64,000 nt of DNA from Sulfurospirillum diekertiae (GCF_002309535.1 NZ_CP023275.1:2108001-2172000), one strand, 5' to 3'. Shown: positions 17,024 through 24,200, counted from the stretch's first letter. Notes: generated by a model not told the origin, from the letters alone. Translations and numbers: made by a program.

Positions 17024-17338
17024 TTATTTGATAATTTTATATTCCATTGAGCCTATATAATAATAAGGTTTTTTGTCATGATCGTCATATCGTGCTTTTA
17101 CGATAGAAAAATTCTGTCCAGCACTTAGTTGTAAATCGCTTACGCTTTTATTTTGTCCATCTAATGAGACACTAATATGTTTTATTAAAACTGTATCTGC
17201 TGACATGTTTGTAATAATGATTTCTCCGCTTAATGGTCCTTTATAAAAATACGCACATACTTTTTGATCTGGTAAATCACATGGTGGAATTGCATACATA
17301 CTTGTGAGTAATCCAACAAGGATAAGTATTTTTTTCAT
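17024..17338 (-). CDS. small exported protein of unknown function
   Basis: 104 aa. Signal peptide 1-16 (ILILVGLLTSMYA), then a mature part that looks all-beta with one Cys pair (CDLPDQKVC, residues 20-28) and a conserved-looking SLDGQNKSVSDLQLSAGQ strand-turn region. First gene of the three-gene module; GGGGG lies about 5 nt before the ATG. The fold may be immunoglobulin-like (phrases such as IIITNMSADTVLIKHISVS), which would fit a periplasmic assembly factor. This is a guess from pattern only. Confidence 0.5.
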   Translation of the reverse strand: MKKILILVGLLTSMYAIPPCDLPDQKVCAYFYKGPLSGEIIITNMSADTVLIKHISVSLDGQNKSVSDLQLSAGQNFSIVKARYDDHDKKPYYYIGSMEYKIIK

Positions 17339-17664
17339 TCTAGCCCCCTAGTTTGTTTATGTAATATTAATATTATTTAGCTTTGAGTCATTTATTTTTT
17401 CTATATATTTTGTTGTTGTGCCAATTGAATTATAGCTTTTATTTTTCTTTACATTGGTGTGTATGAACATGCTACTTCTTCAATAAGTGTTTCTATGTTG
17501 AATTAGCACAGTATTTAGAGCATTCAAACACTCAAATGATGCAAATTACCTGTAAGGTCAAATTAAAACCATCAATACGAATATTTTGGTTTATTTTTAG
17601 GGGTAGGTAGAGGGATTTTCAGTTTTTTAAAAAGTGCTTTGAAAGTGCCTAAAATAGGGGCTTT
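17339..17664. other. 326-bp noncoding stretch left of the mobile element
   Basis: AT-rich, no ORF. Holds the promoter region of the three-gene module (palindrome AATATTAATATT near 17364) and a weak hairpin AAACCA/TGGTTT (17566-17592) followed by ATTTTTAG. Probably the ancestral sequence downstream of tRNA-Ser before the element inserted, or the edge of an older insertion. Confidence 0.4.
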
Positions 17665-17682
17665 GTGGCGGACAGAGAGGGA
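17665..17682. repeat. attL: 18-bp direct repeat of the tRNA-Ser 3' end
   Basis: GTGGCGGACAGAGAGGGA is identical to 22334-22351, which includes the CCA end and acceptor/T-arm part of tRNA-Ser(GCU). It lies directly upstream of the integrase, the usual layout for elements that integrate at a tRNA 3' end and leave a truncated copy at the far end. Confidence 0.88.
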
Positions 17683-17691
17683 AAGCCCTCT

Positions 17692-19063
17692 ATGACTGCC
17701 ACCAAACCCTTAAATTTAGGGATTTTAACCCATTATCATAATTCAAACTATGTCAATTTTACCAAAAAAGACATTAAACAAAGTGCTAATACTTCTTTAA
17801 GACTATACAGAGTTGAAAATATGTATTATTACAGAAGAACAATAAATAAGATAACTCATAGGATTAGTCTTAAAACAACAGATTTACAAAAAGCAAAACT
17901 TTTAAGAAATGAATTAAATCTATTAAAAAATGAGGAGTTTGTAAAAATGGCAAAAGGGAAAGATTACAAAAAAGTTATCAAGGCTGAACTAAATACAAAC
18001 CTTGAATTTGATGGTGAGACCATGGAAAAAATCATGGAATTAGGCATTAGAGCTTTAGGCAAAAATAGTGCTTATGCAAATGTTTTAAAAGAAAAACAAT
18101 TAACAGAACAAACAATCTATAAAAATTTCTGATAAAAATGACTTAGATGAAATATCAAAAAAGCTTGATAGTATCACCTCTTCTCAAATTAATCCTTCTG
18201 TGCAACAAACAAAAGAGCCATTAACATTTAAACAACTAGAAGACTTGTTTTTAAAACAGAAAGAAAAAGTTGGCAAAGTTGGACTTAGTAGCATTAAAAT
18301 GTATAAAGCAGCTCTTAAAGACTTAATGGAGTATTTTCAAAATATAAATATTAATGAATTAAAATATCAAGACTTTGAAAATTTCCAAAATTTCCTTATT
18401 GCTAAAGGACTTAATAATAAAACAATTAATAACAAAATCACATATTTGAGGATGTTCCTTGATTATGCAGAAAAATTTGAACTTATTGAAAAAAACTTTG
18501 CAAATAAGCTAGAAATGCTCAAAGAAGAAGTAAAAGAAAAAGAAAATTTCACTGGTGAAGAAATTAATTCATTGTTGGAAAATGCTTCTCAAGAATTTAA
18601 AGACTTTCTAAAAGTTGCCATGTTTACAGGCATGAGATTACAAGAAATCTTAGCTATAAAAGAGATTCTTACAGATTCAAAAACAAAAATTAAATACATT
18701 CAAGTTGGAGACTCAAAAACTGCTAGTGGAATAAGAAAAGTGCCATTACATGGAGAACTTTTAAATATTAAATTTCCTCTTTTTGATATAAAAAATGATG
18801 ATGTAAGAACTTTTAGTACAAACATAGGGAAAAGAATAAACAGGTATATAGAAACTATTGCAAAAGAAAAAACTATTCATACCTTTAGAGCTACATTTAT
18901 AAATAAAATAGTTAATAACTTTCCAGATAGAATTGAAATTGCTCAAGAATTAGTTGGACATTCCAAAGGTAACAAAACTTTAATATTAAACACATACTCT
19001 AAAGAATTTGATATTAGTTTGAAAAAAGAGATTGTTGATAGTGTTAAATATGGTCAAAATTAA
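17692..19063 (+). pseudogene. tyrosine recombinase (integrase), split by a frameshift
   Basis: Two ORFs together make one phage-type integrase. The first (to the TGA at 18130) carries the N-terminal arm-type DNA-binding region, with the Campylobacterota-typical YYYRRTINK and RISLKTTDLQKAKLLR. The second, in the next frame, carries the core-binding domain (about 18210-18500) and the full catalytic domain: Arg in GMRLQEI, Lys in GDSKTASG, HTFR, GH in LVGHSKG and the nucleophile Tyr in LNTYSKE. The shift lies at the A5 run 18121-18125; one base change would restore a protein of about 455 aa. It could be real inactivation, a sequencing error or programmed frameshifting. The ATG at 17692 has a purine-rich GAGAGGGA upstream inside attL. 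Confidence 0.8.
17745..17760. repeat. short direct repeat, possible integrase arm site (left)
   Basis: AAACTATGTCAATTTT, identical to 22207-22222 near the other end; a variant AAACTATGTCAGTT is at 22239-22252. Position just inside both att sites suits arm-type recombinase binding (inference). Confidence 0.4.
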
Positions 19064-19139
19064 GCTAAAATCAGCCCTTAAATGGAATTATTTTGGAAAA
19101 TTCAAGCAAATATAGGGATTTCAAAAAAAGCAGAGAATT

Positions 19140-19157
19140 AGGGCTATTTTTAGCCCT
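19140..19157 (+). terminator. hairpin downstream of the integrase
   Basis: AGGGCTA and TAGCCCT form a 7-bp stem with a T4 loop, 77 nt after the integrase stop, followed by AGCCTTTT. Plausible terminator. Confidence 0.45.
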
Positions 19158-19211
19158 AGCCTTTTAACAGTAGATTCTCTATATAAAAAATAATAGTTAT
19201 CTTTTAAAAGA

Positions 19212-19415
19212 GAATAATAGTTATTTTGAGTATATAAAAAATATTATTATTTTTATATTTCCACCTTAGTATTTATTATGAATATAGAGTTATTAGCATA
19301 ATAAGAATTATTGAATAGTAGTTATTTTAAGTATATAAAAAAATATCACTATTTTTATATTTCCACCTTAGTATTTATTATGAATATAGAGTTATTAGCA
19401 TAATAAGAATTATTG
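19212..19415. repeat. two tandem copies of a 101-102-bp AT-rich repeat
   Basis: Copy 1 at 19212-19313 and copy 2 at 19313-19415 are nearly identical, with an unchanged core from the CCACCTTAG block through ATAATAAGAATTATTGAATAG. A fragment of a third copy starts at about 19415. Noncoding. Only two units and no spacers, so not a CRISPR array. Confidence 0.85.
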
Positions 19416-19527
19416 AATAGTAGTCATTAAAAGTATTTATTATTAATTATGTAAACTCAATGAAGCTCTACAAATTAGTTATTAACTTTATTACAAAAAA
19501 AATAGTTATTCTTTGTTATATAACATA

Positions 19528-19571
19528 GCTTTAGAAAATAATGCGACTTGTTTAGCATTATTTTCTAAAGC
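19528..19571. repeat. 17-bp perfect inverted repeat
   Basis: GCTTTAGAAAATAATGC at 19528-19544 pairs exactly with 19555-19571 across a 10-nt loop. One of three strong hairpins in a row. Confidence 0.85.
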
Positions 19572-19626
19572 GTATAGTTTATTACAGTAGATTCTAAAAT
19601 ATATAATAAAAAGATTTATTGGATTA

Positions 19627-19655
19627 CAAACAATTTTTAGAATAAAAATTGTTTG
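19627..19655. repeat. 13-bp perfect inverted repeat, 3-nt loop
   Basis: CAAACAATTTTTA pairs with TAAAAATTGTTTG around GAA. Confidence 0.85.
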
Positions 19656-19656
19656 A

Positions 19657-19694
19657 GTTTAGAACATGTTTACAAAGTAATAAATGTTCTAAAC
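19657..19694. repeat. 11-bp perfect inverted repeat
   Basis: GTTTAGAACAT at 19657-19667 pairs with ATGTTCTAAAC at 19684-19694 across a 16-nt loop. Starts 2 nt after the previous hairpin, and its right arm overlaps a smaller palindrome TAAACAGACTGTTTA (19690-19704). Confidence 0.8.
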
Positions 19695-19760
19695 AGACTG
19701 TTTAAAAAAAAATAACAATTTATCATAGTAGAATCTGCTATATATTAATCTATATCAGAT

Positions 19761-19801
19761 GAGGGTCCGAGGAGGTGGTGGGGTGTCCCCTCCCAGCCCC
19801 C
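19761..19801 (-). repeat. GC-rich palindromic motif, copy 1 of 3
   Basis: A block of G and C in a region otherwise very AT-rich, centred on GGGGTGTCCCC and followed by CAGCCCCC. Resembles copies at 20339-20372 and 21640-21665. It lies downstream of the minus-strand ORF at 19972. Confidence 0.6.
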
Positions 19802-19971
19802 AAAAAACAACTTGTCAAAAAATGGCTTTTTTAGCATAATTTTTATGAATCTATACAAATATATGGATTTTTAAAAAAGGATGGCAAAGAGGTGCATTTT
19901 TATAGCTTAAATGACACCTTTTAAAAGATTAGTGAGACTTCAATTCATTGATAACATGACAAGAGAGCTTT

Positions 19972-20244
19972 TTATCTTGTTAAATCATAATTTTTGATTG
20001 ATTCTCTTTCTATTGTTTCACTTAGAGCTTTGAATTCTTCAAAATCACTCAATTTTATATTTTCCATGATTTCATTGTATAAGATTATTTTTTGTTTTTC
20101 TTTATCCTGTTCTGTTTTAAGTTTTGACAATATTTTTTTGATTTTCAATAATTCTTGTTCATCCAATTTTTTTTGGTTTTCAAAGAATTTATAAAATTCC
20201 TCATCTTCAAACAATTCAAGTAACTTCAAAAGTATAAATATCAT
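19972..20244 (-). CDS. small coiled-coil protein of unknown function
   Basis: 90 aa, rich in Lys, Glu, Leu and Ile, predicted all-helical with heptads (about 20-85). No recognised domain. AGGAGA 4-5 nt before the ATG supports translation. Lies downstream of the relaxase gene in the same direction, separated by about 180 bp with a GC-rich palindrome. Could be an accessory mobilisation factor or a regulator; nothing in the sequence decides. Confidence 0.5.
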   Translation of the reverse strand: MIFILLKLLELFEDEEFYKFFENQKKLDEQELLKIKKILSKLKTEQDKEKQKIILYNEIMENIKLSDFEEFKALSETIERESIKNYDLTR

Positions 20245-20338
20245 ATTTTCTCCTTTTTTTAATTTGAAATCAATTATACATTAAATTTTATTTAAGTATT
20301 TTTTTTATGAAAAAAAGAACTGTTCCTCCTTTTAAGGT

Positions 20339-20372
20339 AGGGGGTGGAGGGGTCTCCCCCCTGGCTCTTTAT
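20339..20372 (-). repeat. GC-rich palindromic motif, copy 2 of 3
   Basis: Contains GGAGGGGTCTCCCCCCTGGC between the relaxase gene end and the small coiled-coil gene. Same layout as the other two copies (G4-5, short centre, C4-6, then a GCC/GGC word). Confidence 0.6.
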
Positions 20373-20424
20373 GTGGTGGAATAACTAAAAATTTCTTGAT
20401 ATAATCATCATTTCTTTAGTTATT

Positions 20425-21531
20425 TTATCTCTCTCTATCTTTGTTTTTTTGGCTCATTTTTTGGGCTTGGATTTGATTGTTCAAATTGTAAATAGTTGTA
20501 TTTTGTTCACTCATTTTTTTCTCTAATTTCTCAATTTGCTCATCTTTTTCCTCAAGTTTTTTGTGAAGAAAAGTATTAGCTTGTTCAGCCCTCTCAAGGT
20601 CTTTTTTGATGTCTTCAATATTTTCAAAATCTTGTATCATAGTTTGGGCTACTTTTTTAATTTCTTGTAAGTCATTGACTTCTTTTTTTAATGTCTCATT
20701 TTGCAGTTTTAGCTCATCAAATTTCTTGATTTTATCTTTTTCAGTTTGGGGCATAATGTCATATTTTAAGGCTTTCAAGACCTCTTTTTTGATGTTTTGT
20801 TTTAAAAGTTTATTATCTATCTTTTCAGAAAATAGCCCTTTTTCAATGCTGTTTTCAATAGCACAGGAAGAACTTTTTTCTAGATATTGATTAATGTCTT
20901 GAGAAACCAATTTTTTAGCACTAATATAGTATTTTCTCTCAAGATGCTCCTTACCCTTGATTTCTTTTTTTTCTCCTCTTTTGTAGTCCAATCCACAATC
21001 TTGAAAACATTTGGCAGCCAAATCCTGAAACTTTGAAAAGTCATTTTTTTTCAATGTTCTCAAGACACTTTTTTCCTTTTCAAAATTGTAATTGTAGAAA
21101 CAAAGATGAGCATGAAAATTGTTTACATTGTCATCTCCATTTTTGTATCCCTCATCTCCATGAAAACTAAAAAAAATACTGGTAAAGCCATATCTTTCTG
21201 ATATTTTTGTCATAGTCAATTTGAGGGCATTTTGTAGCTTTTCATAGCCATTTTTTTGAGCTAGAATCTTTTCTGTTTGTTCTCTTCCAAGAGCTGCCAC
21301 AAATTCCACAATGGTATTCTCTTTCCCTTGCTCTCTTGTGTTCTTTCTTTTTAAAATTTGGGCTTTTCTGTTGCTTAAATTCTCAAATTTTTCAAATTCA
21401 TAGTTAAAATTTTGATAGCTTGATGATTTTAATTTATATGTCACATTTGACAGTCTAAAGTCATGTTCAAATATTTTTTTAAAATCATCATTTTTGTAGT
21501 ATTTTGCATGTAGTGAAATATAATTACTCAT
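20425..21531 (-). CDS. MobV-type relaxase (Mob/Pre family)
   Basis: 368 aa. Nicks the transfer origin and leads the single strand in mobilisation. The metal-binding signature of MobV relaxases is visible: HxDE (SFHGDE) followed by HxH (NNFHAHLCF) at about residues 123-143. The N-terminal half is the relaxase domain; from about 255 to 360 there is a long coiled coil (repeated Lys/Glu/Leu heptads), common in Pre/Mob proteins for oligomerisation or partner binding. No T4SS genes are nearby, so it would act with a helper conjugative element. Its upstream region holds an oriT-like hairpin (21617-21635). Confidence 0.8.
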   Translation of the reverse strand: MSNYISLHAKYYKNDDFKKIFEHDFRLSNVTYKLKSSSYQNFNYEFEKFENLSNRKAQILKRKNTREQGKENTIVEFVAALGREQTEKILAQKNGYEKLQNALKLTMTKISERYGFTSIFFSFHGDEGYKNGDDNVNNFHAHLCFYNYNFEKEKSVLRTLKKNDFSKFQDLAAKCFQDCGLDYKRGEKKEIKGKEHLERKYYISAKKLVSQDINQYLEKSSSCAIENSIEKGLFSEKIDNKLLKQNIKKEVLKALKYDIMPQTEKDKIKKFDELKLQNETLKKEVNDLQEIKKVAQTMIQDFENIEDIKKDLERAEQANTFLHKKLEEKDEQIEKLEKKMSEQNTTIYNLNNQIQAQKMSQKNKDRER

Positions 21532-21603
21532 ATTAATCCTTTTTGAATTTATATGAGTTAATTAGTAGTTTGATTTTTATTTTGTGAGTTTGTTAATTTT
21601 CTT

Positions 21604-21635
21604 GTCTAGCACACTCAGCACACCTAAAGGTGATG
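21604..21635 (-). other. candidate transfer origin (oriT)
   Basis: Directly upstream of the relaxase gene. On the minus strand it reads a hairpin (GCATCACC...GGTGTGC with a one-base bulge) followed by GAGTGTGCTAGACAAG. This recalls the hairpin-plus-nick layout of MobV origins such as pMV158, whose nick lies in TAGTGTGTTATAC. Similarity is by eye and partial. Confidence 0.4.
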
Positions 21636-21639
21636 CAGT

Positions 21640-21665
21640 ATGTTGGGGAGACCCCAAGCCCCCTC
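21640..21665 (-). repeat. GC-rich palindromic motif, copy 3 of 3
   Basis: TTGGGGAGACCCCAAGCCCCC; the inner TTGGGGAGACCCCAA pairs as TTGGGG/CCCCAA around AGA. Lies between the YbjQ-like gene and the oriT candidate. Confidence 0.65.
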
Positions 21666-21693
21666 ATTTTCACTATAGAGAACTATCTTTAAA

Positions 21694-22122
21694 TTACTTA
21701 TATTTTACTGCTGTCCCTGTATAAAAATATGCATTACGTGAGTCTATGTTTTTAGCATTTCCATAAACAGATGTAGTGGTAGCTAATTGAAAATTCACAA
21801 TTGCATGTGCATCCATTTCTAGGGCTTGTTCTAAACACTTAACAACAGCATCATCTTGATAATGTGCTGCACCCTCAACCATTCCTAATGCAATATAACT
21901 TCTTCCAATATCAGATGTATTAAAGAGTGGAATTTTTTTAGTTAGTTCTTTTCTTCTTGCTTTTGTATTTGCTGCATCAATCTCATTTGATACAAAGAAG
22001 GTTATTGCTGTAAGTATAAGACCTATTAAAATTTGAAAAAATATCCCTATATGATCTAACAAACTAAAATAACCAAGAACAGCATATGCACCAACTAAAA
22101 CTATCAGAGTGTTTATAATCAT
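21694..22122 (-). CDS. membrane-anchored YbjQ-like domain protein, element cargo
   Basis: 142 aa. Two membrane segments (about 2-22 and 27-45) with a short loop, then a cytoplasmic domain of about 75 residues. The C-terminal pattern CLEQALEMDAHAIVNFQLATT ... AYFYTGTAVKYK resembles the YbjQ/DUF74 fold, whose members end with a G-T-A-V strand. YbjQ proteins were proposed to bind heavy metals, without firm proof. The gene is the only candidate cargo of the element, next to attR. No motif for toxicity or defence is seen. The family call is by pattern only. Confidence 0.5.
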   Translation of the reverse strand: MIINTLIVLVGAYAVLGYFSLLDHIGIFFQILIGLILTAITFFVSNEIDAANTKARRKELTKKIPLFNTSDIGRSYIALGMVEGAAHYQDDAVVKCLEQALEMDAHAIVNFQLATTTSVYGNAKNIDSRNAYFYTGTAVKYK

Positions 22123-22206
22123 GTATCTTCCTCTTCTCTTATAAATTTTTATAAAATATTAACTTAAAATTATTATTATTTCAATACTATTGATTGTGGA
22201 CAAAAT

Positions 22207-22222
22207 AAACTATGTCAATTTT
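22207..22222. repeat. short direct repeat, possible integrase arm site (right)
   Basis: AAACTATGTCAATTTT, identical to 17745-17760, with a variant copy 32 bp further (22239-22252). It lies about 110 bp inside attR. Confidence 0.4.
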
Positions 22223-22333
22223 AAAAAAAATGAGGAATAAACTATGTCAGTTACAGTAGAGGACAGAGAATTAAAAAAGCTAGTAAACAGCCTAGTTCTT
22301 GGAGTTTTAAAAAAATTAGAAAAAAAAACCAAA

Positions 22334-22351
22334 GTGGCGGACAGAGAGGGA
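22334..22351. repeat. attR: 18-bp repeat within tRNA-Ser
   Basis: Identical to 17665-17682; covers the CCA end, acceptor stem and part of the T-arm. Confidence 0.88.
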
Positions 22352-22424
22352 TTTGAACCCTCGGTCAGGTTACCCCGACGCATCCTTAGCAGGGATGTGG
22401 TTTCAGCCACTCACCCATCTGTCC
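22335..22424 (-). tRNA. tRNA-Ser (GCU)
   Basis: 90 nt with a long variable arm, as expected for tRNA-Ser. Acceptor stem GGACAGA/TCTGTCC, discriminator G, encoded CCA. The anticodon loop is CTGCTAA with anticodon GCU (reads AGC and AGU). The T-loop GTTCAAAT is present. The gene is intact although an element uses its 3' end as integration site, because the element carries a matching end. Confidence 0.95.
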
Positions 22425-22464
22425 AAGTAAAAAGTAGAGTGCAAGTATATCAAAAGTATATAAT

Positions 22465-22496
22465 AAACGGCTTAAGAGGCTTTTCTTAAGCCGTTT
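22465..22496. terminator. hairpin between tRNA-Ser and a small gene
   Basis: AAACGGCTTAAG and CTTAAGCCGTTT make a perfect 12-bp stem with an 8-nt loop. No long T run on the minus strand, but position after the small ORF stop supports termination. Confidence 0.6.
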
Positions 22497-22501
22497 ATCG
22501 A

Positions 22502-22645
22502 TTAAATATAAGCGGCATCTTGCGATTTTAAAAGTTTTTCAAGCAGTTTTTGAAGTTTTGGCACAGAAGATTGATCTGTTTTTTTTGCCTCTTCAATTTT
22601 ATCTTTTAGCATCACAACCAATTTAACACCTTCTATAAAATGCAT
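22502..22645 (-). CDS. 47-aa small protein of unknown function
   Basis: Short ORF with AAAAGGAG 5-6 nt before the ATG and a strong hairpin right after its stop. Sequence: short hydrophobic start (MHFIEGVKLVVML), then a Lys/Glu/Gln-rich amphipathic helix ending in SQDAAYI. No recognised domain. Located downstream of the AsmA gene, separate from the element. The RBS plus terminator framing make it likely to be real. Confidence 0.6.
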   Translation of the reverse strand: MHFIEGVKLVVMLKDKIEEAKKTDQSSVPKLQKLLEKLLKSQDAAYI

Positions 22646-22690
22646 CGGATACTCCTTTTAGATTATGGTTTAATCTAAAAAAAGCAAAAT

Positions 22691-24184
22691 TTATTCCGAA
22701 ACTGAAGGTAGAGACGTTGTGGGTGAAACCAATTCAGGTTGCTTAATCACTCCATCATAGAAAACGGTACAATTTTCATCATTTTGCTTGGGTTGCGTAT
22801 GTGTTATTTTTGATTTTGTTGTAAAAGAAAGTACCACATCTTTGAGTGTCGCGACAGCTGTTGCATCAAGCTTTACAGAAGGTTTGGCATACGTTCCACT
22901 AAACTTTTGTTCAACAACAGCACACCCTTTTGTATCCAAAAGAGCTGCTTTAATATCAATCAATTTTTCATCAACAGTATTGATAGCACCCTTGATTGCG
23001 ATTCTATTAGAAGCTGTGCTCAGTGCTACATCACTTAGTTTGATCTCAGAATACCCAAGATCAACTTTAGTATTGAGCTCCTTAATCACGCTATTACCGC
23101 CTTTAAAAGCTTCAATAGTACCCGATATAAGTGTGTTAAGATTTAACTTCTCTTTTTGAAAAGGATCAAGCACTAAAGCAATTTTGTCTATATCATAACC
23201 CTTCAAGGCTATCTCTTCACCTGAAAGCTGAACAAATCCGTTGAGAGTGCTTTTAAAGGTCGTACCATCACCCACAAAGAATGAGAGTTTAAAGTCACCA
23301 TTGGCACTGCCATCCAACAGATCTTTGCCCCATAATTCTTTTGAGAGAGATGCCAATTTTAGACCTACAATCTTGCTCTTTAATGAAACTTTCGGTTGTT
23401 TACCACAAAAATCGAATTTGCCATTTCCTTGAATTTGCGTATCAAAAAGGGTGTATTTAAGAGCACTACTAACCGCAATACCATTTTTCAGCTCAAATGA
23501 CATCGAAATATCCTGCACAGCATAAGCATTACCATATTGAATTTTGTCGATATGCGTATCGGCAGTAAAATAAAGCCCTTGAATACTATGCTTGGAAGCA
23601 TCATAACTGATATCATTGATATCAAGATCAACGTGTTCGAAAACAATTTTATTCGTTGCATTCACATCTGCATAACTGACGGTACTGTTGCTAAAGATAA
23701 TTTTTTTGGCATTCATGAAAGCGGATAGATCGCTCTCTTTTTCAACGGTGGCATTATTCTCTTTAGTTTTTTTATCAGCTGTTTTTTGTGTTGAAATAGG
23801 CAGTAAATCGTAATTAAACTTACCATCTTTGATTTTTTCTATATTTAAAGCAAGTCCATCGAGAGAAAGCTGTGTAACTTTAATCTCTTTTTTAAGCAAT
23901 GCAGATACGTCAAGTGACACATCAAAACTACTCAACTTAGCAAAAGGAGTCTCAGGATGATACGTTGGGTTCGTGACCTCAATATCAGAGACACTAACAC
24001 CTATAGGTGAAAGGGTAAGTGTGATATCACCACGAATAATTACTTCATATCCGGTACTCTCTTTAATCGCTTTGTGCAATCGCGGTTTATATTCATTAAA
24101 ATCAATCACTTTAATAAGAAAGAAAAAAGCAGCAATGACAACAGCAACTAATACCACAATACCGAGTACAATCTTTTTAAACAT
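22691..24184 (-). CDS. AsmA-family protein
   Basis: 497 aa. One N-terminal membrane anchor (about 4-26, IVLGIVVLVAVVIAAFFFLI) and the AsmA start pattern (DFNEYKPRLHKAIKESTGYEVIIRGDITLTLSP, spanning residues about 28-60). A long beta-rich body follows that in this superfamily forms a groove thought to conduct phospholipids across the periplasm. Length is intermediate for the AsmA group. Last larger gene of the run DMT transporter-kdsA-ovoA-ribH-nusB-pyrF-asmA; 16 bp after pyrF, so probably in the same transcript. Confidence 0.8.
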   Translation of the reverse strand: MFKKIVLGIVVLVAVVIAAFFFLIKVIDFNEYKPRLHKAIKESTGYEVIIRGDITLTLSPIGVSVSDIEVTNPTYHPETPFAKLSSFDVSLDVSALLKKEIKVTQLSLDGLALNIEKIKDGKFNYDLLPISTQKTADKKTKENNATVEKESDLSAFMNAKKIIFSNSTVSYADVNATNKIVFEHVDLDINDISYDASKHSIQGLYFTADTHIDKIQYGNAYAVQDISMSFELKNGIAVSSALKYTLFDTQIQGNGKFDFCGKQPKVSLKSKIVGLKLASLSKELWGKDLLDGSANGDFKLSFFVGDGTTFKSTLNGFVQLSGEEIALKGYDIDKIALVLDPFQKEKLNLNTLISGTIEAFKGGNSVIKELNTKVDLGYSEIKLSDVALSTASNRIAIKGAINTVDEKLIDIKAALLDTKGCAVVEQKFSGTYAKPSVKLDATAVATLKDVVLSFTTKSKITHTQPKQNDENCTVFYDGVIKQPELVSPTTSLPSVSE

Positions 24185-24200
24185 TCCTACCTCTTAATGA

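Larger units (their letters stand above)
19064..19971. other. 908-bp structured noncoding region of the element
   Basis: No ORF. In order: hairpin 19140-19157, a 102-bp tandem duplication (19212-19415), three strong perfect hairpins (19528-19571, 19627-19655, 19657-19694), three copies of AGTAGA(T/A)TCT (19169, 19586, 19727), a GC-rich palindrome (19761-19801) and an AT-rich stretch to the next gene. This concentration of structure is like a plasmid replication or strand-conversion origin, or a structured RNA; neither can be proven here. Confidence 0.6.
17665..22351. mobile_element. integrative mobilizable element in tRNA-Ser(GCU), about 4.7 kb
   Basis: Bounded by an 18-bp direct repeat derived from tRNA-Ser. 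Contains, left to right, a tyrosine recombinase, a 0.9-kb structured noncoding region, an unknown coiled-coil ORF, a MobV-type relaxase and a YbjQ-like membrane protein. There are no conjugation (T4SS) genes and no recognised replication protein, so it would have to be mobilised by another element. Base composition is much more AT-rich than the flanks apart from three GC-rich palindromes. The integrase frameshift suggests that it may be immobile now. Copies of AAACTATGTCAATTTT inside both ends (17745-17760, 22207-22222) may be integrase arm sites. Confidence 0.82.

Noticed and set aside
17665-17691. GTG at 17665 as the integrase start
   Set aside because: It lies inside the att repeat, so the first codons would be tRNA sequence; the ATG at 17692 is more natural.
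19212-19420. Possible CRISPR or iteron array
   Set aside because: Two long nearly identical units with no spacers; a tandem duplication. Iteron function cannot be excluded but is not supported.
22244-22489. 81-codon + strand ORF running through the att site and tRNA-Ser
   Set aside because: It reads antisense through the tRNA and has no homology-like pattern; the first codons coincide with the possible integrase arm repeat.
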